Source: Lachnospiraceae bacterium (GTDB lineage: Bacteria > Bacillota > Clostridia > Lachnospirales > Lachnospiraceae). Taken from it: a DNA stretch of 64,000 nucleotides. The position numbers and the translations under genes were made by a program. Positions 18,293-27,064 of the stretch are shown piece by piece. The notes beneath the pieces were generated by a model. That model worked only from the letters and a program-made list of their open reading frames with translations. It was not told where the DNA came from and did not search any database. The stretch's first letter is position 1, and every line of letters starts with the position of its first letter. The stretch is taken from contig JAQXJP010000035.1 of assembly GCA_029008875.1 (NCBI GenBank), positions 310,001-374,000 of the forward strand, given 5' to 3'.

Positions 18293-19777
18293 TTATTCGG
18301 ACAGCATCTTGATTGCTTCCTGAAGCTGATTGTCATACTGCTTCTCATAGGTTCCGTCCTCCGGTCCCATAAATTCGTACTCCAGCTCCACATCCGGCTC
18401 AATTCCGGTTCCGTGAATATTCACCCCGTTGGGGGTAAAATACTTGGCGGTTGTCACTTTCAGAGCATCTCCGTCCTGGAGAGGGTAAATCGTCTGAACG
18501 ATTCCTTTTCCGAATGTGGTGGTACCAAGCAGGGTACCATACTGATAATCCTTGATTGCCCCGGCAAAAATTTCGGAGGCGCTAGCGCTGTTGCCGTTCA
18601 CGAGAACCACCATGGGGTAATCGATGCAGCTTGCATCCGAGGTCAGGGTGCTGCGATTTCCATACTTATCCTCGGTATACACCAGTGTCCCTTCAGGGAG
18701 GATGGTATCAAGCACATCCGCCACGGAACTCAACAGCCCACCGGGATTATCCCTGACGTCGATAATCAGGGATTCCATTCCCTGCTGCTCCAAATCCGCC
18801 AAAATCGCATCAAATTGTGCCGATGTGTTGGTCTGCCACTCACTGATTTGGATATAACCGATTTTTCCATCCAACATCTCCCCCACAACACTGGGAAGCT
18901 GCACATTGCGGCGCTCCACATCAAGGGTCAATTCCACCCCTTCCGACGGGCGATAGATTTCCAGCCGAACGACGGTTCCCTCCTCGCCACGGATCAACTG
19001 CACCAGCTGAGTCACCTCCATGCTGGTGGCATCCGTGCCGTCCACACTGACGATCACATCATCCTTGCGAAGTCCCGACTCCTCCGCCGGAGTTCCCTCA
19101 TACACCTTGGAGATGGTGACCTCCATGGTCTTGGGGTCCTGGGTTAATCCCGCACCGATTCCGTAGTAGGTTCCGGTTGTGGATACCTGAAGGCCTTCAT
19201 ATTCCTCCGGGGTGTAGTAGACCGTGTAGGGATCTCCCAATCCGGCCACCATGCCGTCCAGCAGTGAGTTTCTCACTTCATCCATATCATACTCATCGTA
19301 ATAGTACACATCCAGATACTGGGACAGCTCATCGATCTTAGCCGCTGTCTCATCATCAATCACATTCTGGTCCGCCACCGTCTCGGCTCCATGGCCTCCA
19401 AACACCAAATAGCCACCGGAGATGGAGGTGTAGACATTAACCACGATCACAAAAAGTAAAACACAGCCCACGATTCCGGACAAGATTCCAACTCCAATTC
19501 CGGCGCCGAAACCGGCCTTCTTTTTCCCTTGGGCCGGCTGCACATACTGTGTTGTCTGGCCGTACTGCACTCCCTGACCATACTGCGGCCCCTGCCCGCA
19601 CTGGGATGCCTGACCATATTGGGGTGCCTGACCGTACTGCGGCGCCTGACCATACTGGGGTGCCTGACCATACTGCGGTGCCTGACTATATTGCTGTCCC
19701 TGTCCGTATTGCGGACCCTGTCCATATTGCTGTCCCTGTCCGTACTGGGAACCCTGCTGCCAATTATTCTGATCCAT
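18293..19777 (-). CDS. S41-family C-terminal processing peptidase
   Basis: A membrane-anchored serine protease of 494 residues. The N-terminal 80 residues are a low-complexity Gln/Tyr/Gly-rich tract with repeated QYGQAP hexapeptides, followed by one membrane helix (about 95-118). A PDZ domain (about 215-285) and a peptidase S41 domain follow, with the Ser in NGNSASASEIFAGA and the Lys in TFGKGIVQT. CtpA-type proteases process cell-envelope proteins outside the membrane. Start is ATG behind AGAAGGG. A terminator-like hairpin lies between ftsX and this gene, ending only about 15 nt before the start codon. Confidence 0.92.
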   Translation of the reverse strand: MDQNNWQQGSQYGQGQQYGQGPQYGQGQQYSQAPQYGQAPQYGQAPQYGQAPQYGQASQCGQGPQYGQGVQYGQTTQYVQPAQGKKKAGFGAGIGVGILSGIVGCVLLFVIVVNVYTSISGGYLVFGGHGAETVADQNVIDDETAAKIDELSQYLDVYYYDEYDMDEVRNSLLDGMVAGLGDPYTVYYTPEEYEGLQVSTTGTYYGIGAGLTQDPKTMEVTISKVYEGTPAEESGLRKDDVIVSVDGTDATSMEVTQLVQLIRGEEGTVVRLEIYRPSEGVELTLDVERRNVQLPSVVGEMLDGKIGYIQISEWQTNTSAQFDAILADLEQQGMESLIIDVRDNPGGLLSSVADVLDTILPEGTLVYTEDKYGNRSTLTSDASCIDYPMVVLVNGNSASASEIFAGAIKDYQYGTLLGTTTFGKGIVQTIYPLQDGDALKVTTAKYFTPNGVNIHGTGIEPDVELEYEFMGPEDGTYEKQYDNQLQEAIKMLSE

Positions 19778-19793
19778 ATGTATACCCTTCTTT

Positions 19794-19835
19794 CTAAAAA
19801 AGTCATGCTTTTGGTTATGTTCCCAAAAGCATGAC
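19794..19835 (-). terminator. Terminator hairpin between ftsX and ctpA-like gene
   Basis: On the minus strand GTCATGCTTTTGG, a 7-nt loop, CCAAAAGCATGAC and TTTTTT form a textbook intrinsic terminator. Its end is so close to the next ribosome binding site that the protease gene needs read-through or an overlapping promoter. Confidence 0.88.
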
Positions 19836-19843
19836 CAATATTA

Positions 19844-20752
19844 CTACTTTCTCAAATGTTTTCTCACAGACACTGCACTTCCCACAAAGCCAATTCCGAT
19901 TCCGAGAATCAGAGCCACCGGAAGCAGATTCTTGAACAACACGTTGGTATCCAAGAACACCAGCACACTGCTCACAAACTGGAACTTGCCCGCGATATAC
20001 CCAGTGATCTGACCATATAAGAAGTATAGCAGAACAAGCGGAATTGCCGCACCGAACAGTCCGATTGCCATTCCCTCTACCACAAAGGGGGCTCTGACCA
20101 GATAATCCGTTGCGCCAATCAATTTCATGATATAGATTTCTTCCCGTCTCGCATTGACACCCACCGCTACCGTGGTGCTGATCAAAAAGACTGCGACGCA
20201 GAGCAGGATTAAGATAATTCCTGCGGACACATAGCCCACCAGACGGTTAAAATCTGTCAACATATTGGCCACGGTCTGTGACTGTTTTACGGAGCGCACT
20301 CCATCCGTGTTCTCCAGGTAGGTCACCAGCGCCTCCTGCATGGACACGTCGTTAAGGTATATCTCAAAATGTTCGGAGTTGGCCACCGGGTTATCCGACT
20401 CGAAAGCAGCTGCCAGGTCCTCTCTTCCCTCGAAGTAGGTCTCCTTCACTTCATCCCACGCTTCATCGGCAGATACATACACGCACTTGGACACCTCCAC
20501 GCGCTTGATAATATCCTGTCCGATAGCCTCAATCTCCGACTCCGATATTCCCTCATCAAAAAACACAATCACCGCAACACTCTCCTCAACAACACGCACC
20601 ATGTTGTTGAAGTTGGCCACAATGATATAGAACAAACCGAACATAAATATGCAGGCGGACATGGTGGCGATGGATGCCAGGGAAAACATCTTGTTGCGTC
20701 CGATATTTTTGATTCCCTGTTGAATCGTATAGAAAAAAGTATTAATCCTCAT
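19844..20752 (-). CDS. ftsX: Cell division ABC transporter permease FtsX
   Basis: It forms the FtsEX complex that controls peptidoglycan hydrolases at the septum. About 302 residues: a cytoplasmic N-terminus (MRINTFFYTIQQGIKNIGRN), a first membrane helix, an extracellular loop of about 120 residues with SVAVIVFFDEGISESEIEAI, and three further membrane helices in the C-terminal half. The start at 20752 overlaps the ftsE end by 11 nt, so the two are translationally coupled; the ORF track start is too long. Confidence 0.94.
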   Translation of the reverse strand: MRINTFFYTIQQGIKNIGRNKMFSLASIATMSACIFMFGLFYIIVANFNNMVRVVEESVAVIVFFDEGISESEIEAIGQDIIKRVEVSKCVYVSADEAWDEVKETYFEGREDLAAAFESDNPVANSEHFEIYLNDVSMQEALVTYLENTDGVRSVKQSQTVANMLTDFNRLVGYVSAGIILILLCVAVFLISTTVAVGVNARREEIYIMKLIGATDYLVRAPFVVEGMAIGLFGAAIPLVLLYFLYGQITGYIAGKFQFVSSVLVFLDTNVLFKNLLPVALILGIGIGFVGSAVSVRKHLRK

Positions 20753-21425
20753 CGCTGTCACCCTGCTTGCTGTCGCTTGCGACAACACCTTTCTGGATTG
20801 TAATCACGCGCTTTTTCATCGCTTTCACAATCTCCATATTGTGTGTTACAACGATTACGGTTGTACCCTTCTTGTTAATCTCCTCCAACAATTTCATGGT
20901 GTCCCATGCATTGTTGACATCCAAGTTACCCGTGGGCTCGTCGGCCAGCAAAATGCTGGGTTCGTTGATGAGCGCCCTGGCGATTGCCACACGCTGCTGT
21001 TCTCCTCCGGACAACTGGCGGGGCTTCTGCTTATATTTTGCTGCAAGACCCACCATGGACAACATCTTCGGAACCTTTTTCTTGATCTCCTTCGTGGGCT
21101 CACCGATTACTTTTTGTGCAAACGCTATGTTTTCATAGACATTTCTATCCTCGAGCAAACGGAAATCCTGAAATACGACTCCGATTTTGCGTCGATATTT
21201 CGGGATTTTCCTGTGTCTGAGTTTGCCCAGATCGATATTATCAACTACGATTCTTCCTTCCGTCGGGTTGAGTTCCTTGAGCAACAACTTAATCAATGTT
21301 GACTTTCCGGAACCACTGTCCCCGACAATAAAAACAAATTCTCCATCCTCGATTGTGAGGTTCACGTCATTCAGCGCAGGGATTCCTGCCGAATATGATT
21401 TACTGATATGTTCCAGTGTAATCAT
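20742..21425 (-). CDS. ftsE: Cell division ATP-binding protein FtsE
   Basis: The ATPase of FtsEX: 227 residues with Walker A GDSGSGKST, signature LSGGEQQR, Walker B ILLADEPTG and a D-loop NLD, and the family hallmark VVFQDFRLLEDRNVYENIAFA. It lies 11 nt downstream of a PucR-type regulator gene and overlaps ftsX. ATP hydrolysis is thought to drive extracellular conformational changes that activate hydrolases; the NlpC/P60 hydrolase at 24.2 kb is a possible but unproven client. Confidence 0.96.
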   Translation of the reverse strand: MITLEHISKSYSAGIPALNDVNLTIEDGEFVFIVGDSGSGKSTLIKLLLKELNPTEGRIVVDNIDLGKLRHRKIPKYRRKIGVVFQDFRLLEDRNVYENIAFAQKVIGEPTKEIKKKVPKMLSMVGLAAKYKQKPRQLSGGEQQRVAIARALINEPSILLADEPTGNLDVNNAWDTMKLLEEINKKGTTVIVVTHNMEIVKAMKKRVITIQKGVVASDSKQGDSDED

Positions 21426-21436
21426 TTAACATCTCC

Positions 21437-22525
21437 TTAATAATCCAAGGACTCCATGTATCTCATATATTTTACAACCATGAGCGCAATCTTGAAGGTG
21501 ATTGCATCCTCAAATACACGAAGATCCAAACCTGTACTCTTCTGAAGCTTGTCAAGACGATATACCAGAGTATTTCTGTGAATGTATAACTGGCGGGATG
21601 TCTCAGATACGTTCAAACTGTTCTCAAAGAACTTGTTGATCGTGGTGAGCATCTCCTCATCAAATTCGTCCGGTGACTTGCCGTCGAAGATTTCCTTAAT
21701 AAACATCTTGCAAAGGGGAATGGGAAGCTGATAGATCAAACGACCGATTCCAAGTTGTGAATACGCAATGACGTTCTTCTCTTCAAAGAAGATCTTGCCA
21801 ACGTCAAGTGCCATGCGGGCTTCCTTGTAAGAACGGGATACGTCCTTGAGTTCATTGACAACGGTGCCATATGCGATATGTACATTACTATCGGCATCTC
21901 CGCGGAAGAGATTGATAATAACTTCTGCAGTTTTGTTCAAATCGTCATAAGACTCATGCTCGCCAAGTTCCTTGACTACGATAATATTCTTCTCATCCAC
22001 TGCGGTGACAAAATCCTTGGACTTTCCGCCAAACAGACTGCGAATCTTCTCCAGATCATTGCCGTCCTTCTCCCGGTTTGTCTCCACGATAAATACCACG
22101 CGGCGCACTTCTGTCTCAATATGAAGCTTCTTGGCGCGATTGTAGATATCCACCAAAAGTAAATTATCAAGCAATAAATTCTTGATAAAGTTATCCTTGT
22201 CAAAACGCTCCTTGTATGCAACCAAAAGATTCTGAATCTGAAAAGTTGCAATTTTTCCAATCATATATACATCTTCATTCTCACCGTTGGCCAAAAGAAT
22301 GTACTCCAACTGGTGATCGTCAAATACTTTGAAAAACTGACAGCCATTCACCACCTGGCTATCCGCCGGTGACTGTGCAAATACCTGTGCAGACTCAATG
22401 AACTGCTCCGCGTCTGAAAGTGTAGCTGCAAGAACCTTGCCCTCCACATCAATGACGCATAAATCCGTCCGGGTAATTCCTTTCAATCCATCAATTGTAT
22501 TCTGAAGTATCTGATTGGAAATCAT
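21437..22525 (-). CDS. PucR/CdaR-type helix-turn-helix transcriptional regulator
   Basis: A regulator of about 362 residues. The N-terminal part resembles a sugar-diacid recognition region (NQILQNTIDGLKGITRTDLCV). A GGDEF-like middle follows, and the PucR C-terminal HTH is clear: NVSETSRQLYIHRNTLVYRLDKL. Start is ATG at 22525 behind AAAGGAG; the ORF track start is 12 codons too long. It is named differently from the CdaA regulator CdaR of this window and is not related. Proximity to ftsEX is conserved in some Clostridia, but the targets here are unknown. Confidence 0.85.
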   Translation of the reverse strand: MISNQILQNTIDGLKGITRTDLCVIDVEGKVLAATLSDAEQFIESAQVFAQSPADSQVVNGCQFFKVFDDHQLEYILLANGENEDVYMIGKIATFQIQNLLVAYKERFDKDNFIKNLLLDNLLLVDIYNRAKKLHIETEVRRVVFIVETNREKDGNDLEKIRSLFGGKSKDFVTAVDEKNIIVVKELGEHESYDDLNKTAEVIINLFRGDADSNVHIAYGTVVNELKDVSRSYKEARMALDVGKIFFEEKNVIAYSQLGIGRLIYQLPIPLCKMFIKEIFDGKSPDEFDEEMLTTINKFFENSLNVSETSRQLYIHRNTLVYRLDKLQKSTGLDLRVFEDAITFKIALMVVKYMRYMESLDY

Positions 22526-22638
22526 AAGCGCTCTCCTTTGCTCTTTATACTTTTTGAACAAATACTTATTCTTATTTTAAAGCATAATTCCAAAAAAATA
22601 AAGACTTAATTTCCATTTTGTTGGTGATTTTTCACGAA

Positions 22639-23517
22639 TTAAGACGGAATATCTCTATATTCTTGAAAACCTTCACCCAAAACTTCCCTCACATCGGATA
22701 CTATTACAAACGCGTCCGGATCGACTTTTACAACGATATCTTTTAATGTGACAATCTGTTTTTTGGATACCACACAATATAATACGCATTTATCATCCCC
22801 GGTATACATACCCTTGGCGTGGAGCCCGGTAACTCCCCGATCCAATTCCTTCATTAGAATGTGGGCTATCTCCTCATACCTTTCGGTGATGATATAGGCA
22901 GCCTTGGAGTAATTGAAACCTTCCAGGATGGCATCACTGACCTTTGTCACAATATACACCGCGGCAATTGCGTAGAGTGCAGGCCGGATACCGAACACAA
23001 ACATACCCATCAACACAACCGCACCATCTACAAATTGCATGATCTCAGCCACGGAATGATGGCGAACCTTATATTGAATCAGCGCCGCAACCATATCCGT
23101 CCCACCGGTGGTGGCGTTTCCCTTCAGCACAAATCCCATTCCCACTCCGGAGAACAGACCGCCGAAAATCGCTGCCAGCACATAATCCCCTCCTGCGATA
23201 TCCACAGTGGGGATAATATACAGCCACATGGAGAGCACCAGCGTACCGAACAGGGTTCTCCCCACGAATTTCTTTCCCAACAATATATAGGAAAAAATAA
23301 ATACCGGAACATTCAGGACGATATTGGTCAGCCAGAGCGGAATTCCGCCTTCCCAAATATTCACGGTCAGGGTTTTAATCACAATGGCAATACCGGTAAA
23401 TCCTCCGGTTACCAATCCGATAGGGTCATAAATACACTGGATTGCAAAAGCCATCAGCCCTGTGCCGAACAGTATAAATAAATATGACATCGCTGTCTTC
23501 TTATGACTTTCAGACAT
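22639..23517 (-). CDS. YitT family membrane protein
   Basis: The 292-residue protein has five or six membrane helices (residues 8-175) with the family hallmarks GLVTGGFTGIAIV and GNATTGGTDMVAALIQ. A C-terminal DUF2179 domain of about 80 residues (ITERYEEIAHILMKELDRGVTGL) follows. Function is unknown in the family. Start is ATG behind AGAGG. It is upstream of the PucR-type regulator with about 110 nt between. Confidence 0.9.
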   Translation of the reverse strand: MSESHKKTAMSYLFILFGTGLMAFAIQCIYDPIGLVTGGFTGIAIVIKTLTVNIWEGGIPLWLTNIVLNVPVFIFSYILLGKKFVGRTLFGTLVLSMWLYIIPTVDIAGGDYVLAAIFGGLFSGVGMGFVLKGNATTGGTDMVAALIQYKVRHHSVAEIMQFVDGAVVLMGMFVFGIRPALYAIAAVYIVTKVSDAILEGFNYSKAAYIITERYEEIAHILMKELDRGVTGLHAKGMYTGDDKCVLYCVVSKKQIVTLKDIVVKVDPDAFVIVSDVREVLGEGFQEYRDIPS

Positions 23518-24131
23518 CTCACGAAACCTCTTTCCAAATAAAATATCTCTCCATTATCATTCCCACTTTTCCCGAAAAAAAAGCCCTTTCAGTATAGCAA
23601 AGCGTTTTTGTTTTATCAACCGCGCTTTTGTCTGACTATTTTCCACTTTTTTTACCATTTTTTTACTTTTGAAATGTCAAGGTTTTTATCGTTTTGTTAC
23701 AACTTTATAATTTTCTCACAAAACATTTGTTCTATTTTTTCGACAATTTAATTTATAAACTTTCTTTATTCGATTGTGGATAATGTGAATAACTTTGTGT
23801 ATAACTCATTTTTTCAGCGTTTCACGGTTTTTCACGGAGTCTGTTGCAAAACAGCTTCAGCAAAATCTTGTTTTAACATTTTTCGATATTATTTTCTTTT
23901 TGTGCATTTTGTATAAGTTTGAAAAAAAAGTCGAAATTTGGAGGATAAAAGCGTGCAATTTTGCTCTCGTTTTTTATGGTACCATTTTCCCAAGCCCTTG
24001 ATTTTACTGTATTTCAGCGCTCATCTGGTAATTTGGTCACATTTTACAAAGCATATGACAAAAATCGTTAAAATCTGTCCCGAGAAAGCCTTTTGCTCAC
24101 TTTATTTCTCCTCAGGGAAACCGCAATGGTA
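23518..24131. other. AT-rich gene-free stretch
   Basis: The segment between YitT and the NlpC gene has no convincing gene. Two short plus-strand ORFs (23795 and 23938) lack ribosome binding sites and lie in very T-rich DNA. It should hold the YitT promoter at its lower end, and it contains a cluster of DnaA-box-like sites near 23.78 kb. Confidence 0.7.
23775..23804 (-). promoter_or_regulatory. Cluster of three DnaA-box-like 9-mers
   Basis: Read on the minus strand, TTATCCACA (consensus), TTATTCACA and TTATACACA occur within 30 bp in the same orientation; the first two are directly adjacent. A fourth TTATTCACA lies at 24170-24178 in the opposite orientation. All match TTATNCACA, and the flanks are very AT-rich. 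No dnaA, dnaN, rpmH or parAB genes are nearby. Confidence 0.6.
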
Positions 24132-24163
24132 CAAAAAAATGCGGGAGCGATAAAGCCCCCGCT
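24132..24163 (-). terminator. Terminator after NlpC/P60 gene
   Basis: Minus-strand AGCGGGGGC, TTTATC, GCTCCCGCA and TTTTTTT form a compact intrinsic terminator about 20 nt past the stop. Confidence 0.85.
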
Positions 24164-24180
24164 GAAAAGTTATTCACATT

Positions 24181-25365
24181 TTAGAAGATTCGTCTTACTG
24201 CAAGAATGGTCTTGTAACCAACCGGTGATGAATATTTGATTCCGGTGGAAGGTGTGCTCGCATGGACGATGGTATCATTGCCCGCATAAATTGCAACGTG
24301 ACCACTGTAACATACAATATCACCCGGCTGCATTTCTTCAACGCTTACGCCGTATCCCACACTTCTCATAGACTTGGAGCTGTGGGGCAGGCTTACACCA
24401 AATGCCGCATATACCGACATTACAAATCCGGAGCAATCTGCACCGTCCGTCAAACTGGTTCCACCATACTTGTACGGGTTGCCTACAAACTGTGCTGCAT
24501 AGTTGACAACAGCCTGACCGTCGGCACCGCTTGGTGCGCTGTATGTCTTATCGGAAGATGCGGATGATGAGGATGAACTACTTGCAGAAGAGCTCTTGCG
24601 AGCTGCCGCTCTTGCCGCCTCTCTTGCCGCTTCCTCCCTTGCCAGACGAGCTTCCTCCTCAGCCTTGGATTCTGCGTAGGTATATTCTGTGGAGAGAGTT
24701 ACATACTCGGAAGATACATATCCGTCTCCCTCCTCGATACTTACGCCGACCCATCCGTCTACGGATTCATCGGTTACTGTAAGGTCATCCTCCATGGGAA
24801 CCAATCCCAGAATGCTTGCATCCTCATTGGGTTCAGTGCGCACACGGAGTGTCTCTGTATTGACTGTGGCAACACGTCTGCTGACGCTTCTTGCCAATTC
24901 TTCATCTCCCACAACCACGAATTCTGCTTTTACAAATCCGTCCACATTGCCGGATTGGATGCGGTACCAATCACCGTCCTCCGCGGTTACCGTCTCAAGA
25001 ACGAAGGCTGCGTTCTTGTCGTAAAGCTTACCTACCACTTCACTCTCGGTGTTGGACTCCGCACGGACATTTACGAAATTGTTCACTCTGGCAACTGCCA
25101 CATCCTCGTACTCGCTTGTCACGGTGGGGGTCTCGTTCATCATGATCTGAGCCGTTGCAAGAATCTGATCCTCAGCGCTTGTGGAAAGATTCTGCGACAG
25201 CGCAACTGCGACACCCGCGGTAGGATTAATTGTCGCTGATAATATATTCGATGCATATGTGGATATGCCTGCGGTTGAAGTTGCAGTAGCGCTCACGGAA
25301 GCGCTTCCCAAAATCATTGCACCTGTCAGTACACAGGCAGCCATCTGCATTGTCCTTCTCTTCAT
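24181..25365 (-). CDS. Secreted NlpC/P60 cell-wall hydrolase with SH3 domains
   Basis: A 394-residue secreted protein with a signal peptide (MKRRTMQMAACVLTGAMILG...). Two SH3-like domains follow (about residues 85-150 and 165-225). A helical Ala/Glu/Arg-rich then Ser-rich linker (EEARLAREEAAREAARAAAR) leads to the NlpC/P60 domain, with catalytic Cys in DCSGFVMSVY and His in GDIVCYSGHVAIYAG. Such enzymes cut peptidoglycan stem peptides during growth or separation. True start is ATG at 25365 behind GGAGG; it has a consensus SigA promoter. Confidence 0.93.
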   Translation of the reverse strand: MKRRTMQMAACVLTGAMILGSASVSATATSTAGISTYASNILSATINPTAGVAVALSQNLSTSAEDQILATAQIMMNETPTVTSEYEDVAVARVNNFVNVRAESNTESEVVGKLYDKNAAFVLETVTAEDGDWYRIQSGNVDGFVKAEFVVVGDEELARSVSRRVATVNTETLRVRTEPNEDASILGLVPMEDDLTVTDESVDGWVGVSIEEGDGYVSSEYVTLSTEYTYAESKAEEEARLAREEAAREAARAAARKSSSASSSSSSSASSDKTYSAPSGADGQAVVNYAAQFVGNPYKYGGTSLTDGADCSGFVMSVYAAFGVSLPHSSKSMRSVGYGVSVEEMQPGDIVCYSGHVAIYAGNDTIVHASTPSTGIKYSSPVGYKTILAVRRIF

Positions 25366-25430
25366 TTCTTCCTCCAATCAAAAGCGATTGTGATAATTAT
25401 TACAAAGTTGTTACAAATTGTTACGGTGTC

Positions 25431-25459
25431 ATTATAGCAAAGGTAATATATCATGTCAA
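25431..25459 (-). promoter_or_regulatory. Consensus SigA promoter of the NlpC/P60 gene
   Basis: On the minus strand TTGACA and TATAAT are both perfect and separated by 17 bp. The leader of about 60 nt contains repeated TTGTAAC motifs and is too short for a ydaO-type c-di-AMP riboswitch. Confidence 0.9.
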
Positions 25460-25492
25460 CTCCATTTCTATGGAAAAAATAGCCATATTACA

Positions 25493-25521
25493 TTGCTTTT
25501 CTGGTACTTTTGTGTCATAAT
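25493..25521 (+). promoter_or_regulatory. Putative promoter of the yjfB-like gene
   Basis: TTGCTT and CATAAT with a 17-bp spacer lie about 35 nt before the start codon. This is a SigA-like pair; no clear flagellar sigma consensus was seen. Confidence 0.5.
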
Positions 25522-25554
25522 ACTGTTACAAATGAGAAGAAAGGTGGTAATGAT

Positions 25555-25749
25555 ATGGAAATTTCCGGTATGAATGCAGCTCTTTCTGCGGTAAATTCTG
25601 CATCTCCTTCTTCCGTAGTCGGGCTTACCAGTATGAAAATGCTCAGCAACTCCATCGAAGCTTCTGAACAGATGGGAGCAGACTTTGCGAAAATGATGGA
25701 GAATTCGGTCACCCCTTACATCGGTGGCAACATTGACCTATCCGTATAG
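25555..25749 (+). CDS. YjfB-like putative motility protein
   Basis: A 64-residue protein starting MEISGMNAALSAVNS, matching the small YjfB family annotated as putative motility proteins. The remainder is helical and Met/Ser-rich with a SIEASEQMGADFAKMMENSV segment. Start at 25555 follows GAAAGGTGG; the ORF track start is 15 codons too long. It is a single-gene unit with its own terminator. Together with YvyF it suggests a flagellated organism. Confidence 0.75.
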   Translation: MEISGMNAALSAVNSASPSSVVGLTSMKMLSNSIEASEQMGADFAKMMENSVTPYIGGNIDLSV

Positions 25750-25765
25750 ACATGACGAATAAAAG

Positions 25766-25805
25766 AAGTGTGTATCTGCCGTTTTGCAAATACACACTTT
25801 TTTTT
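25766..25805. terminator. Bidirectional terminator between yjfB-like gene and ridA
   Basis: AAGTGTGTAT, a 15-nt loop, ATACACACTT and TTTTTT form a stem usable in both directions, between convergent genes. Confidence 0.85.
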
Positions 25806-25809
25806 GTTT

Positions 25810-26184
25810 CTATTTGATTGCGATTGCCTCAATCTCCAGCATGACATCCTTGGGAAGTCTTGCCACTTCCACACAGCTTCTTGCAGGGAATGCACCGGTA
25901 AAGAATGTTGCGTACACCTCATTGATTGCCCCGAAATCATTCATCTCCTTGATAAACACCGTTGTCTTGATCACGTTGTCCATGCTCGTTCCTGCCGCTT
26001 CCAACAGATTGGAGAGATTGGTGAGAGCCTGCTTTGCCTGTTCCTGTGAGCCCTCAGGGATTTCTCCGGTTTCCGGCACCACCGGGATAATTCCGGATGT
26101 ATACACCATTCCGTTTACTTCAATTGCCTGTGAGTAAGGTCCGATCGCTGCCGGAGCCTTCTGTGTGCTGATTACCTTCTTCAT
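25810..26184 (-). CDS. ridA: RidA family reactive intermediate/imine deaminase
   Basis: A 124-residue RidA/YjgF protein that hydrolyses reactive enamines and imines formed by PLP enzymes. Hallmarks are APAAIGPYSQAI, GMVYTSGIIPVVPETG and PARSCVEVARLPKDVMLEIEAIA, including the substrate-binding Arg in ARSCVEV. Start is MKKVISTQ at 26184 behind AAGAGGAACG; the 84 extra codons in the ORF track overlap cvfB. It ends at a bidirectional terminator. Confidence 0.95.
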   Translation of the reverse strand: MKKVISTQKAPAAIGPYSQAIEVNGMVYTSGIIPVVPETGEIPEGSQEQAKQALTNLSNLLEAAGTSMDNVIKTTVFIKEMNDFGAINEVYATFFTGAFPARSCVEVARLPKDVMLEIEAIAIK

Positions 26185-26221
26185 ATTCGTTCCTCTTCTT
26201 TCTATAATATATAGTGCAATT

Positions 26222-27055
26222 TTATGCCTTGCGGATTTTGCCGTCAGAAAGTGTGATTCTTCTTTCCTTATATAAATGTCCCACTGCCCGCTTGAACGCG
26301 TTTTTGCTGAGCCCGGTCTCCCTGGCAATGACTTCGGGGCTGGCCTTTTCGGAAAAAGGGAGCACTCCCGCGTAGGAATCCAGAAGTTCCATGATTTTTT
26401 CCGCATCCGCGTCCATCTGAATATATGCCTTCTCACGGAGGGTCAGATCCAGTTTCCCGTCTTCCTTCACATCCGTAATCTTGGCTTCAATCACCTGCCC
26501 CACACGGAGGTTTCTGTGATCCTCATGAATCGGAATCCGGGCAGAAAACCTATCGTCCACCGCCACAAAGGTTCCAAAGTTATCGCTGAACTCGTACACG
26601 CGCCCGGTCACCGTCTCCCCCTTTTCGTAGGGTGCATCCGTACGGAGCATGTGGTAGATTCCCTTCATGGTTGCACAGAGCCGGTCACTCTTATCGATGT
26701 ACATCGTGACCAGGATCTCATCCCCGGGATTGGGCTTGCCCGTCATCTCCTTATATGGAAGAAACAGATCCTTCTCCAGTCCCCAATCCAGGAAAGCTCC
26801 GATCTTGCCCACTTCCTTCACCCGGAGTACCCCAAGGCCCCCCACCGACAATTTCGGTTGATTGGTTGTGGCAATCAGTCGGTCCCTGGAATCTTTATAC
26901 AAAAACACGTGCACGCTGTCCCCCGGTTTTACATCCGGCGGAACCTGCTTGGCAGGGAGCAATACTTTTTCCTGGGCCTCCTTCGACTCTGCCAAATAGA
27001 CGCCGAAGTCCACCCTCTTGATATAAATTAAGTCCTGATATTCTCCTAACTTCAT
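26222..27055 (-). CDS. cvfB: CvfB family S1 RNA-binding protein
   Basis: The 277-residue protein has three S1-like OB domains and a C-terminal winged-helix (KASPEVIARETGLSKNAFKRAVGHLYKE). This order matches CvfB/YitL. CvfB in Staphylococcus affects virulence gene expression through RNA; its role here is unknown. Start MKLGEYQDL is behind AGAGGTGG. It follows the thioesterase gene by 9 nt and precedes ridA by about 37 nt, so the three may share a transcript. Confidence 0.92.
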   Translation of the reverse strand: MKLGEYQDLIYIKRVDFGVYLAESKEAQEKVLLPAKQVPPDVKPGDSVHVFLYKDSRDRLIATTNQPKLSVGGLGVLRVKEVGKIGAFLDWGLEKDLFLPYKEMTGKPNPGDEILVTMYIDKSDRLCATMKGIYHMLRTDAPYEKGETVTGRVYEFSDNFGTFVAVDDRFSARIPIHEDHRNLRVGQVIEAKITDVKEDGKLDLTLREKAYIQMDADAEKIMELLDSYAGVLPFSEKASPEVIARETGLSKNAFKRAVGHLYKERRITLSDGKIRKA

Positions 27056-27064
27056 TTGCCACCT

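Noticed and set aside
23795-24153. Two short plus-strand ORFs in the AT-rich gap
   Set aside because: No ribosome binding site, Phe/Leu-rich translation typical of T-rich noncoding DNA, and overlap with the DnaA-box cluster and terminator.
23518-24180. Chromosomal replication origin
   Set aside because: DnaA boxes and AT-rich DNA are present, but none of the usual neighbours (dnaA, dnaN, rpmH, parAB, gidAB) are, and only four boxes are seen. A secondary DnaA-binding site is the more careful reading.
25366-25460. ydaO (c-di-AMP) riboswitch before the NlpC/P60 gene
   Set aside because: Such hydrolases often have one, but the consensus promoter leaves a leader of only about 60 nt, too short for that structure.
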